NCBI GenBank assembly: GCA_938008005.1
Contig: CALLLZ010000392.1
Coordinates: 1 to 8,548, forward strand
DNA length: 8,548 nucleotides
Origin: an uncultured Marinicella sp.
Lineage (GTDB): Bacteria; Pseudomonadota; Gammaproteobacteria; Xanthomonadales; Marinicellaceae
Direction of reading: 5' to 3'
Shown: piece by piece, positions 1 through 6,337 of the stretch
How the letters are laid out: every line of letters begins with the position of its first letter
Numbering within the stretch: the stretch's first letter is position 1
Program-made: the position numbers and the translations under genes
The notes under the pieces: generated by a model
What the model was told of the DNA's origin: nothing
Database searches by the model: none
The model's input: only the letters and a program-made list of their open reading frames with translations

Positions 1-32
1 TACCTAGGGTTCGAATCCCTATCTCTCCGCCA
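1..32 (+). tRNA. tRNA-Ser, 3' end only (gene cut by window edge)
   Basis: This is the 3' third of a class II tRNA. The T arm has a perfect 5-bp stem (TAGGG/CCCTA) around the loop TTCGAAT. It is followed by acceptor strand TCTCTCC, discriminator G and an encoded CCA at 30-32. An acceptor ending CTCTCC-G-CCA is typical of bacterial tRNA-Ser, and the bases before the T arm fit the end of a long variable arm. The anticodon lies outside the window. The decayed copy 224 bp downstream matches it closely and has a UGA anticodon, so this gene may also be tRNA-Ser(UGA), but that is inference. Confidence 0.85.
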
Positions 33-71
33 ATCACTGCTATTCATACAAAACTTACAATAAATCAAAAC

Positions 72-256
72 ATAGCTATGCGGTTGAATGCACGCACAAC
101 GGAAACGTTGCCAAGGCTTCTTTGGCTTCCAAAAACCAATATTAAAACAACTGATTAGTGCTGCCAAAACCACCTTGACACTTATTCCTGTGCTGGTCTT
201 GAAAACCAGCGTACGTTAATAGCGTACCTAGAGTTCGAACCCTCTCTTTACCCCAA
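72..256 (+). pseudogene. Decayed, interrupted tRNA-Ser(UGA) copy
   Basis: Bases 192-210 form a perfect serine anticodon arm: stem CTGGT/ACCAG, loop CTTGAAA, anticodon TGA at 200-202. A variable arm follows (GTACG 211-215 pairing with CGTAC 223-227), then a T arm at 229-245. The T arm needs an extra loop base to pair, and the acceptor strand and CCA are degenerate. From 225 on it aligns with bases 1-40, including a little 3' flank, so it looks like a tandem duplicate with a 224-bp offset. A D-arm-like piece (GCGGTTGAATGCAC, 79-92) lies about 100 bp upstream of the anticodon arm instead of directly next to it, so the gene is split by foreign sequence. No matching 5' acceptor strand is visible. 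It is unlikely to give a functional tRNA. Confidence 0.65.
95..191. repeat. Possible small insertion (MITE-like) inside the tRNA-Ser relic
   Basis: This segment separates the D-arm remnant from the anticodon arm of the tRNA-Ser relic. Its ends are imperfect inverted repeats: ACAACGGAA at the left, and ACAGGAA when the right end is read on the other strand (a 2-base gap). The dinucleotide GC flanks it on both sides (93-94 and 192-193), which could be a short target duplication. Inside is an imperfect hairpin at 101-130 (GGAA, then GCCAAG with TTTGGC, then TTCC). Bases 162-190 resemble 1166-1194. It has no coding capacity. A non-autonomous element is one reading; random decay between two tRNA fragments is the other. 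Confidence 0.3.
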
Positions 257-410
257 ACACTACAAGTTATTTTGTAATTTAATCTAGACTATTTTTTCAC
301 TGATTATTAAATTGAACCCTTATAGGTCAAACTGTTAAACCACATCATTCAGTATATATTTGATTGTCAGAGTTCTTTAAATTTTCTCACCTTTCAACTA
401 AAATACAACC

Positions 411-1055
411 ATGAAAGTCAAACAACATTTTTCAACGCCATTTTTTCACGGCAATGTTCAAAAGAATAAGTTTTGTGATGAGCTCTATGATTTTATTTTA
501 TCTTCGGTGAATGAAGAAAACAGAATGGTTAATGCACCCCAAGGCGCTCACCCAGATTTATTTGAAAGTAAATTTGATTTTCTCAACTGGAATGTACCAC
601 TAACCAATCAACTCAAGCAATTGTTGTTTCAACATGTATTCGAATTTGTTAGACAAATCAATGACTTTTCTCCAGTTCAATTACAAAAGATGAAATGTAC
701 ACATGAGTCTTGGTTTCACGTCGCGAAAAATGGCGGTTTTTTTCAAAATCACACGCACCCTAATCATTCACTTTCGGTAGTATTTTGTGTGAACCCTGGA
801 ACATTTAATCCTGACAATAACTATGAACAAGGCAAGTTACTTTTTACCGACCCAAGATACAATGCATCTATGTTTATTGATTCCGCTAATAGATCAATGA
901 AGAAAGAGTATTCTTTTTCTGGCTTTAGAGTGAGACCAGAAAAAGGTAGCATTATTATTTTCCCTTCTTATCTTCAACATGCTGTTGACCCATATGTGGG
1001 TGAAGAATACAGAGTTACTGTCGCGGCAAATTTCAGGTGTCATTTCGATGAATAA
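411..1055 (+). CDS. Putative 2-oxoglutarate/Fe(II)-dependent oxygenase (TIGR02466-like)
   Basis: A 214-residue protein that looks like the TIGR02466 / 2OG-FeII_Oxy_5 type of double-stranded beta-helix oxygenase. Such enzymes couple 2-oxoglutarate decarboxylation to substrate hydroxylation; the substrate of this family is not established. Supporting motifs are the HTHP stretch (His114, His116, with LS following) as the first iron-binding site, the LLFTDPR strand at 143-149, the FPSYLQHAV segment with His190 as the distal iron ligand, and the terminal YRVTVAANF with Arg201 in the place expected to bind 2-oxoglutarate. The N-terminal pattern FSTPFFHG fits the family start, which supports this ATG although no good Shine-Dalgarno precedes it. 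No signal peptide or membrane segment is seen, so it is probably cytoplasmic. It stands alone between the tRNA relic and a convergent gene. The fold is fairly secure; the function is not. Confidence 0.75.
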   Translation: MKVKQHFSTPFFHGNVQKNKFCDELYDFILSSVNEENRMVNAPQGAHPDLFESKFDFLNWNVPLTNQLKQLLFQHVFEFVRQINDFSPVQLQKMKCTHESWFHVAKNGGFFQNHTHPNHSLSVVFCVNPGTFNPDNNYEQGKLLFTDPRYNASMFIDSANRSMKKEYSFSGFRVRPEKGSIIIFPSYLQHAVDPYVGEEYRVTVAANFRCHFDE

Positions 1056-1066
1056 GTTATGCAAAA

Positions 1067-1120
1067 TTAAGACTGGCGAGCATATCAACAGCTTTTAAGC
1101 AACTTATGCAGAGGTCTTAA
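1067..1120. repeat. Short inverted repeat downstream of the oxygenase gene
   Basis: TTAAGAC at 1067-1073 pairs exactly with GTCTTAA at 1114-1120 around a 40-base spacer. It begins 12 bases after the oxygenase stop codon. The stem is short, AT-rich and lacks a T tract, so it is a poor intrinsic terminator. It may be chance. Confidence 0.2.
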
Positions 1121-1165
1121 GTTATTAAAATCAATCTGTTAATTTAATCACCAATTATTTGGTAA

Positions 1166-1194
1166 TGCCAAAACCGCTATCGCACTTACTCTTG
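1166..1194 (+). repeat. Imperfect direct repeat of 162-190
   Basis: Aligned without gaps, 22 of 29 bases match the segment at 162-190; the shared cores are TGCCAAAACC and CACTTA. The two copies bracket the oxygenase gene. At this level of identity a chance match within a window of this size cannot be excluded. If real, it would be a dispersed genomic repeat related to the insert in the tRNA relic. Confidence 0.25.
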
Positions 1195-1257
1195 AAAGCA
1201 AGGGAACTTTGTTGAAACTTATTTTATATCTGTGCCTACCTACCTTTGTAAATATAG

Positions 1258-1746
1258 TCAGTTAGATTGATGGCGATATATAAATTCAATCCGATTACCA
1301 CTGGGTTCGCGAATCATCATGTGTTTGCTGGGACCTCCATAAAAGAGCTCAGGCTTAAACTCGATCACTATACCATCAACAGTTTTGATGCGCTGATAAA
1401 GTACGTCTAAAGCCTCAAAACTGGAGACAGACAAAGCCAAATGATGCAAGCCTACGTTGTTTTTACGGTTAAACTCAACTGTATGGGGCTTGTCAGACTG
1501 CCATAAAGTTATGGCTAATGAACCATTATTCAAGAATTTAGCCGGATATTTTTCATCCTCACCAATTACTTTGAAAGACAATTGTTTTACAAAAAAATCT
1601 GTACTGATTTCTAAATTCTTAACTGTTAAAGCTAAATGATCTAAACCACCCACCAAGCTTTGTTCATTTTCTGCTTTTACAAAATTAATTGGATTCAATA
1701 ACATCATAATTAAGAAAGCCATACCAATCAAATAAGATTGCTGCAT
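1258..1746 (-). CDS. Exported VOC (glyoxalase/bleomycin-resistance fold) protein
   Basis: A 162-residue protein. Residues 1-25 look like a Sec signal peptide: short polar start, hydrophobic core from about residue 6 to 18, and a likely cut after VKA25. The mature part is one VOC domain made of two beta-alpha-beta-beta-beta halves. The first half begins at LDHLALTVKNLE (His37) and the second at LHHLALSV (His102); the C-terminal signature is REPSGNRIEF with Glu154. His37, His102 and Glu154 sit where metal ligands occur in this superfamily. Members include glyoxalase I, extradiol dioxygenases and antibiotic-binding proteins, so the reaction cannot be named. The start is supported by AGGAGT (plus-strand 1753-1758) seven bases before the ATG. 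The gene is monocistronic and diverges from the SRPBCC/regulator operon. Periplasmic export is unusual for VOC proteins, most of which are cytosolic. Confidence 0.8.
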   Translation of the reverse strand: MQQSYLIGMAFLIMMLLNPINFVKAENEQSLVGGLDHLALTVKNLEISTDFFVKQLSFKVIGEDEKYPAKFLNNGSLAITLWQSDKPHTVEFNRKNNVGLHHLALSVSSFEALDVLYQRIKTVDGIVIEFKPELFYGGPSKHMMIREPSGNRIEFIYRHQSN

Positions 1747-1842
1747 TAATTCACTCCTTTTATTTCATAATTGATTAATAAATAAAATAGACTCAGTTAG
1801 TATGAATTACATTTCAATTAATATCATTTTTTTATCTTTGGT

Positions 1843-1855
1843 GCACATTATGTGC
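1843..1855. promoter_or_regulatory. Perfect 13-bp palindrome, candidate operator upstream of the VOC gene
   Basis: GCACAT and ATGTGC flank a single central T. It lies about 100 bp upstream of the VOC start in the 332-bp divergent intergenic region (1747-2078), which otherwise holds AT-rich sequence and the promoter and operator described at 2004-2048. No convincing VOC promoter hexamers were identified, so its link to that gene is positional only. Confidence 0.3.
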
Positions 1856-2003
1856 CTTTAAAGTTATCTAACCTCAAAAAGACAATAACATAGACTACTT
1901 GGAAGCTGGTTATATTGATTTTTTTGGTCTTACATCGACTACACAAACAATCTAACACATATGAACTATGTTTCTTTAAGAGCCAAGTGTTAACTAACCG
2001 TTC

Positions 2004-2020
2004 ATTCCCAAATTGGGAAT
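2004..2020. promoter_or_regulatory. 17-bp palindrome, likely operator of the SRPBCC/XRE operon
   Basis: ATTCCCAA and TTGGGAAT are exact inverted 8-bp arms around one central A. The right arm shares its last base with a plausible -35 hexamer (TTGAGT, 2020-2025), so a protein bound here would contact or block RNA polymerase. The operon downstream encodes an XRE-type helix-turn-helix regulator, and such regulators commonly bind palindromes at their own promoters. Autoregulation is therefore the simplest reading, but no binding data exist here. Confidence 0.55.
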
Positions 2021-2048
2021 TGAGTGAGTCTTGCAGCACACCTAAAAT
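2020..2048 (+). promoter_or_regulatory. Sigma-70-like promoter for the SRPBCC/XRE operon
   Basis: The -35 candidate TTGAGT (2020-2025; four of six consensus bases) and the -10 candidate TAAAAT (2043-2048; five of six) are separated by exactly 17 bases. The predicted start of transcription is near 2055, giving a leader of about 24 bases before the ATG at 2079. The adjoining palindrome suggests repression or activation at this site. Confidence 0.5.
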
Positions 2049-2078
2049 ACCTTTCTTATTAATCAAGAACTCAAGATC

Positions 2079-2579
2079 ATGAAACTACATACAGCAATAA
2101 AAATATCCGCAAGTCAACAAAGGGCATGGGAGGTATTGGCAGAAAATTTTGGTTCAGTCGCTGAATGGACTACCGCTTTAAGAACTTCTTCACTTTCAGG
2201 GCAACTAGGCGTAGGAGCTATTCGCACATGTAAAAGTAATCAATTTGGTTTTTTTCCCGCGGCAATTGTGCAAGAATTATTAACAGAATTTAAACCTAAA
2301 GAGTTCTGTTATACCTACAAGGTCCAAAGTGGACTACCAAAGATATTTATAGGGGCACAAAACAGCTTCTCTATTGATGCCTTAGACGAGACCAGTTGTT
2401 TGGTCTCCAGCCAGGCCACTATTGAATTAACCCCATGGATGAAGCCTTTTGGTTGGTTATTTTTGATGATTATGAAACGCGATATAAAGAAAGTATTCGA
2501 AGAAATGAAACATTATATTGAAAAAGGCAGAGTTCATCCCAGAAAACAACAAACCCTCTTGGAATCTAAAAACAAATGA
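2079..2579 (+). CDS. SRPBCC (polyketide cyclase/START-like) family protein
   Basis: A 166-residue protein with the helix-grip layout of the SRPBCC superfamily, which encloses a deep hydrophobic pocket for lipids or other small molecules. The first strand is KLHTAIKISAS, followed by the characteristic helix QRAWEVLAENFGSVAEW (residues 14-30). A run of antiparallel strands spans about 40-117 (for example GVGAIRTC and FSIDAL), and a long C-terminal helix spans about 120-150. No signal peptide is present. The last 15 residues are charged and probably disordered. Only a weak AAGA precedes the ATG. Its stop overlaps the start of the regulator gene by four bases (ATGA), so the two are probably translationally coupled and may act on the same ligand. 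Whether it binds, carries or converts that ligand cannot be told from sequence. Confidence 0.75.
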   Translation: MKLHTAIKISASQQRAWEVLAENFGSVAEWTTALRTSSLSGQLGVGAIRTCKSNQFGFFPAAIVQELLTEFKPKEFCYTYKVQSGLPKIFIGAQNSFSIDALDETSCLVSSQATIELTPWMKPFGWLFLMIMKRDIKKVFEEMKHYIEKGRVHPRKQQTLLESKNK

Positions 2580-3337
2580 TAACACTCAGCCCCATTGGAG
2601 TCCAATTGAGACAACACCGCAAGCGAAGAGGTTTCTCTCAATTAGACCTAGCTAATGAAGCCGGTTCTACACCACGTTACATTTCCTTTATAGAAACAGG
2701 AAGATCTCGCCCAGGGAAAGAATTAATCTTACGGATAGCGGAGGCATTGAATTTAACTTTGCGAGAGATTAATGCTTTACTTATTTCAACTGGCTTACCT
2801 GTGGCTTTTCATGAATTGTCCCTTGATGATGAAGATATGAAACCTGTTAAGCGTATCATTGAGCAAGTTCTCAAAAAACACGAGCCATTTCCAGCATGGG
2901 CGATCGGACCCGGGTTACGGTTTTTGGATTCTAATCAAGGCGCAGAAAAGATTTTCCCAGGGTTAGTAGGTATGGACCCTCAGGATATGATTGATATGTG
3001 GTGTGCACCATCCAATCAAATAAATGAGGTTGACCGAGCTTACAATGTATTCCAAACTTTGAAAGGCTTAAGACAAGAAGCTTTACACCACCCTCATCCT
3101 GAAATTCCTCTTCGGATTAAACAGGTACAAGCCTATGCTGCTAACATTAAAGAGCCTCATTCACTCTCTGACTCACCTGTCATGTGCCCTGTCATTATGG
3201 TTAATGAACAGCCGGTTAAGACACTCTCTACAGTGATGCGGTTTGACAAAGTTGTTAATGTAACTATGGCTGAAATCAGAATAGAACTGGTATTTCCTGC
3301 AGACAAAGAGAGTGAAGCAATTTTAAGAGCTTTGTGA
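2576..3337 (+). CDS. XRE-family transcriptional regulator with MmyB-like ligand-binding domain
   Basis: A 253-residue regulator. Residues 9-63 form a helix-turn-helix: LRQHRKRRGFSQLDLANEAG carries the first helices, and TPRYISFIETGRSRP (32-46) is the typical recognition-helix region of XRE proteins that also have an MmyB-like C-terminal domain. The rest, from about 93 to 253, matches that domain (MLTR_LBD) in layout, including RFLDSNQGAEKIF, the helical middle and the closing FPADKESEAILRAL. The domain is PAS-like and thought to sense small molecules; fatty-acid-like ligands have been suggested for relatives. Many family members lie beside oxidoreductase genes. Here the partner is the SRPBCC gene upstream, overlapping by four bases. 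The probable target is the palindrome at 2004-2020. No clear terminator follows; the next gene is convergent. Confidence 0.85.
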   Translation: MITLSPIGVQLRQHRKRRGFSQLDLANEAGSTPRYISFIETGRSRPGKELILRIAEALNLTLREINALLISTGLPVAFHELSLDDEDMKPVKRIIEQVLKKHEPFPAWAIGPGLRFLDSNQGAEKIFPGLVGMDPQDMIDMWCAPSNQINEVDRAYNVFQTLKGLRQEALHHPHPEIPLRIKQVQAYAANIKEPHSLSDSPVMCPVIMVNEQPVKTLSTVMRFDKVVNVTMAEIRIELVFPADKESEAILRAL

Positions 3338-3442
3338 CTAAACCTGACACGACAATAAAGACAAGTCCCTCATTTACTTGCTAAAGCACGCAACAAATGG
3401 TTTTACAAAAAGTTATTTTAAAATATGATAATTACCAGATAT

Positions 3443-3931
3443 CTAAGAACACTCGATCCTTTTCGACCATTCTCTGATAATGGTGTGATACTTCTTCCAT
3501 GCATTCCATGCTGAGTTAGCCCACAGTTCAACCGTTTTATTGTGTTGATTGGCATTTTCAGTCAACCATACGTTTTTTGCACTGATCTCACCCAAACATT
3601 TGGGAGGCTCTAACCACTGAAACTTCAATTTAGTGGCTTTACCCATAAGTTTCCTGGCTGCCTCATGAGACTTACCTTCTTCTATAATAAAATACAGACT
3701 CATTAAATGAACGGCTACAGATTGAATACTTTGGTTAGATTCTGTACCTGGATGTTGAACTGCATATGAATCAACTGTTAAGCGATGACTTTTCCAATAA
3801 CTTTGATCGGAATACTCTCTCGATAAAATTTCACTATACATTTGCCAACAACCAGGGGATGATTCCATATAGCGATGAGTTGGTCCATCAATATCAGGAT
3901 AGATACCCTTACAAGAAAAACATTCAAGCAT
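3443..3931 (-). CDS. DUF5946 family protein
   Basis: A 162-residue protein with the family hallmarks: a Cys pair at the N-terminus (Cys4 and Cys7), then DGPTHRYMESSPGCW (15-29), the EILSREYSD segment (34-42), LTVDSYAVQHPG (51-62), and IQSVAVHLMSLYFIIEEG (69-86), ending its core with WLEPP (106-110). These blocks are the conserved parts of DUF5946 as I know it. Function is unknown. The conserved Cys and His residues suggest metal or redox chemistry, but that is inference. No signal peptide is present. The ATG at 3931 sits directly before the Cys motif, which supports it, although no clear Shine-Dalgarno is seen. It is monocistronic, convergent with the XRE regulator gene (105-bp gap, no clear terminator) and divergent from the TraB operon. 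Confidence 0.8.
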   Translation of the reverse strand: MLECFSCKGIYPDIDGPTHRYMESSPGCWQMYSEILSREYSDQSYWKSHRLTVDSYAVQHPGTESNQSIQSVAVHLMSLYFIIEEGKSHEAARKLMGKATKLKFQWLEPPKCLGEISAKNVWLTENANQHNKTVELWANSAWNAWKKYHTIIREWSKRIECS

Positions 3932-4134
3932 AAATTCAGCAGATTATCATTATTGATTCAGGTGAAAAAGTATACCCATTTTAAAATACACCTGCAACAA
4001 ACAAGTCTTTATCTATATTTTTCAGTTGAATTAGTCAGTACTAATAACCTTTTTTACCAAGCTCAATCAAATACACTTCAATCCATAGATACCATGATGT
4101 TAAAATAGCTGCTTTTTGTTGATGGGGCAAAGCC

Positions 4135-5361
4135 TTGAGCCTGCAAGATTTACTGACTGACCAACCACATAAAACCATCTTCTATAATGATGTTGAATTT
4201 TTATTGCTAGGTACAGCGCATGTATCACAAAAAAGTGCTGATGTGGTTAAGGGCTTAATTGAAACCCATGAATTTGATGCAGTTGCAATCGAACTAGATG
4301 AGCTTCGATACCAAGCCATAACTGATGAAAATCGTTACAAAAACATGGATTTGATCAGTATCATAAAAAACAAACAAACTGGGTTAATTGCAACCAATTT
4401 AGCAATGAGTGCTTATCAAAATCGATTGGCAGAGCAGTTAGGTGTTGAGCCAGGCGCTGAAATGAAACAGGCAATAAAATCTGCCCAAGCAGCTGACCTT
4501 AACTTGTGGAAAATCGACCGCAGTGTTGGCATCACCATGAAAAGAACATGGCGATCACTGAATTTTTTGGAGAAAGTTAACTTGCTCTTCGGTTTTGGAG
4601 GTTTTTTTGATAAAGAAGAAATCAGTGAGAAAGAAATTGAAAAGCTTAAATCTGGAGATATGCTGGAAAGTACTTTCAATGAATTTTCAGAGAATTCAGA
4701 GTCGCTTTATAAATCATTAATTGATGAAAGGGACCAATTTATGGCTGCTCGGTTACAACAAGCCGTTGAAAATACGACTCAGTCCACTGATCAACCGCTT
4801 GACAATACCGCTAAAAAAGTTTTAGTCATCATTGGCGCTGGCCATTTAAAAGGCTTATCTAATTATTTACAAACCCCTACAGACACACATAAAACCATTA
4901 ACCAACTCAACACCCTACCCCCTAAATCAAGCTGGGTTAAGGTATTACCATGGCTTATTACACTAATCATCTTAACAGGCTTTGCTTGGGGCTTTGCAAC
5001 CAACAAAGAACTGGGCTTTGATTTAATTAAAACCTGGTTTATCTACAATGGCATTTTATCTGGTGTTGGCGCTGCAATAGCAGGTGGTCACCCTTTAACA
5101 ATATTGGCTGCCATAGTTGCCGCCCCTTTTACTTCACTTAATCCAGCGATAGGAGCTGGCATGGTTGCTGCACTGGTTGAGACCATGCTCAGAAAACCTA
5201 AGGTTCATGACTTCGAAGCTCTACAACAAGATGCCATGCAACTCAAAGGTTGGTGGAAAAACCCTGTCACTCGAGTACTATTGGTATTTGTACTGACTAA
5301 TTTAGGTTCGGCCGTTGCGACATGGGTTTCTGGTTTTAAAATTTTCAACCAGTTGATCTAA
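4135..5361 (+). CDS. TraB/PrgY-family membrane protein
   Basis: A 408-residue protein with the TraB/PrgY (TraB/GumN-like) layout: a soluble N-terminal domain followed by a C-terminal membrane region. The family motifs are GTAHVS (26-31, His29), AIELDELR (51-58, Glu53), KIDRS (126-130), the DERDQFMA stretch (197-204) and GAGHLKG (234-240). The paired GTAH and GAGH motifs recall metal-dependent hydrolase-like folds proposed for TraB proteins; enterococcal TraB/PrgY restrain pheromone signalling, but the bacterial role here is unknown. Hydrophobic segments lie at about 268-288, 302-318, 320-345 and 379-398. The start is TTG: an in-frame TGA at 4120-4122 rules out anything further upstream, and the next ATG would remove GTAHVS. 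A weak GGGG precedes it. It is the first gene of an operon, with dusB one base downstream. Confidence 0.85.
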   Translation: MSLQDLLTDQPHKTIFYNDVEFLLLGTAHVSQKSADVVKGLIETHEFDAVAIELDELRYQAITDENRYKNMDLISIIKNKQTGLIATNLAMSAYQNRLAEQLGVEPGAEMKQAIKSAQAADLNLWKIDRSVGITMKRTWRSLNFLEKVNLLFGFGGFFDKEEISEKEIEKLKSGDMLESTFNEFSENSESLYKSLIDERDQFMAARLQQAVENTTQSTDQPLDNTAKKVLVIIGAGHLKGLSNYLQTPTDTHKTINQLNTLPPKSSWVKVLPWLITLIILTGFAWGFATNKELGFDLIKTWFIYNGILSGVGAAIAGGHPLTILAAIVAAPFTSLNPAIGAGMVAALVETMLRKPKVHDFEALQQDAMQLKGWWKNPVTRVLLVFVLTNLGSAVATWVSGFKIFNQLI

Positions 5362-5362
5362 A

Positions 5363-6337
5363 ATGAATTCTTTGACCATTGGCCCTCATTTGATAGAACA
5401 CCCGGTCATGCTAGCTCCAATGGCTGGTGTAACCGATAGACCATTTCGCCAACTGTGCCGGAGCTTAGGTGCATCATATGCAGTTTCAGAAATGCTCAGT
5501 TGTGACTTATCACTGCTCAAGACGGCAAAAACCAAATATCGCATGAACCATGAAGGAGAACCCGGCCCCATAGCCGTCCAAATAGCTGGTTCAGATCCAA
5601 TAAAATTAGCCACAGCAGCTCGAGTCAACGTTGATAATGGCGCTCAAATCATTGATATCAACATGGGGTGTCCACAAAAAAAAGTAGCTAAAAAGAACTG
5701 TGGCTCCGCCCTACTTTCAAACCCTAATTTGGTTGCAAAAATTTGTAATCATGTGGTAGATGCCGTCACAGTACCCGTAACCCTTAAAACCCGTCTAGGT
5801 ATCGATAGCGATCACAAGAACATCACAGAAATTGCCCAACTAGCAGAGCAATCGGGTATAGCTGCCTTGTTCATTCATGGCAGAACCAAAGCCCAAAAAT
5901 TTAAAGGTCACAGTGAATATGAGCTAATTGCTGAAGTCAAAAACCAAATTTCTATACCGGTCATTGCTAATGGGGATATTGACACACCAGAAAAAGCCCT
6001 GTTTGTGATGCAAAAAACCCAGTGCGATGCAATTATGATTGGACGTGCTGCACAAGGTAACCCATGGATATTTCAACAAATCAAAGGCTTTTTAGCCAAT
6101 GGGCAAATACCTGAGAAACCAAACCAAGCTGAAATCACACAAGTTATGTACGAACACATTGAAAACTTGCATGATTTTTATGGTCCTACCAACGGATGTC
6201 GAATTGCAAGAAAACACATTAAATGGTTTTTAAAAGACTTAGACTTGGACCCCATGACCCGCAGATTAATGAAGATTGAAAGTGCGGAGGAACAACTGTT
6301 GTTCATTCATCAAAATTTACTACATAAGGTGGCATAA
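5363..6337 (+). CDS. dusB: tRNA-dihydrouridine synthase B
   Basis: A 324-residue FMN enzyme that reduces a uridine in the tRNA D loop (U17 for E. coli DusB) using NADPH. Length and sequence match E. coli DusB (321 residues) almost end to end. Visible signatures are LAPMAGVTDRPFR (18-29, FMN site), the INMGCP motif with catalytic Cys103, KTRLG with Lys142, IHGRT (171-175, His172), NGDI (203-206), and MIGRAAQGNPW (225-235) for the flavin phosphate. The C-terminal helical tRNA-binding region includes LHDFYGP and RIARKH. It starts one base after the TraB stop codon and its TAA shares a base with the ATG of the DUF349 gene, so all three genes are probably co-transcribed. It is not followed by fis, as it is in E. 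coli and many relatives. Confidence 0.96.
   Translation: MNSLTIGPHLIEHPVMLAPMAGVTDRPFRQLCRSLGASYAVSEMLSCDLSLLKTAKTKYRMNHEGEPGPIAVQIAGSDPIKLATAARVNVDNGAQIIDINMGCPQKKVAKKNCGSALLSNPNLVAKICNHVVDAVTVPVTLKTRLGIDSDHKNITEIAQLAEQSGIAALFIHGRTKAQKFKGHSEYELIAEVKNQISIPVIANGDIDTPEKALFVMQKTQCDAIMIGRAAQGNPWIFQQIKGFLANGQIPEKPNQAEITQVMYEHIENLHDFYGPTNGCRIARKHIKWFLKDLDLDPMTRRLMKIESAEEQLLFIHQNLLHKVA
6326..6332 (+). promoter_or_regulatory. Ribosome binding site of the DUF349 gene, inside dusB
   Basis: AAGGTGG lies four bases before the ATG at 6337, within the last codons of dusB. It fixes the start of the DUF349 gene where dusB and that gene share one base (TAATG), and it fits re-initiation by ribosomes finishing dusB. 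Confidence 0.6.

Noticed and set aside
72..256. Functional tRNA gene with an intron near the D arm
   Set aside because: Known bacterial tRNA introns lie in the anticodon loop and are self-splicing group I introns; the insert is too short, and the acceptor and T stems are also damaged.
1..256. Attachment-site duplication from an integrative element
   Set aside because: The second copy extends upstream into the anticodon arm rather than being limited to the tRNA 3' end, and no integrase gene is in the window, so tandem gene duplication fits better.
894..1088. Minus-strand 64-codon frame over the end of the oxygenase gene
   Set aside because: It is a shadow of the conserved iron-binding and Arg region on the other strand.
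1848..2066. Minus-strand 72-codon frame in the divergent intergenic region
   Set aside because: It starts with TTG, has no convincing Shine-Dalgarno, matches no family I know, and runs across the promoter and palindrome of the SRPBCC operon.
3338..3442. Intrinsic terminator between the convergent regulator and DUF5946 genes
   Set aside because: The only stem seen (CAAGT at 3362-3366 with ACTTG at 3376-3380) is short and has no adjoining T tract.
4077..4106. Promoter for the TraB operon
   Set aside because: TAAAAT at 4101-4106 is a fair -10 box, but the best -35 at an acceptable spacing (TTCAAT, 18 bases) matches only three of six consensus bases in AT-rich sequence.
3875..4108. Plus-strand 77-codon frame
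   Set aside because: It overlaps the conserved N-terminus of the DUF5946 gene in antisense, and its translation is compositionally AT-driven with no recognisable motif.
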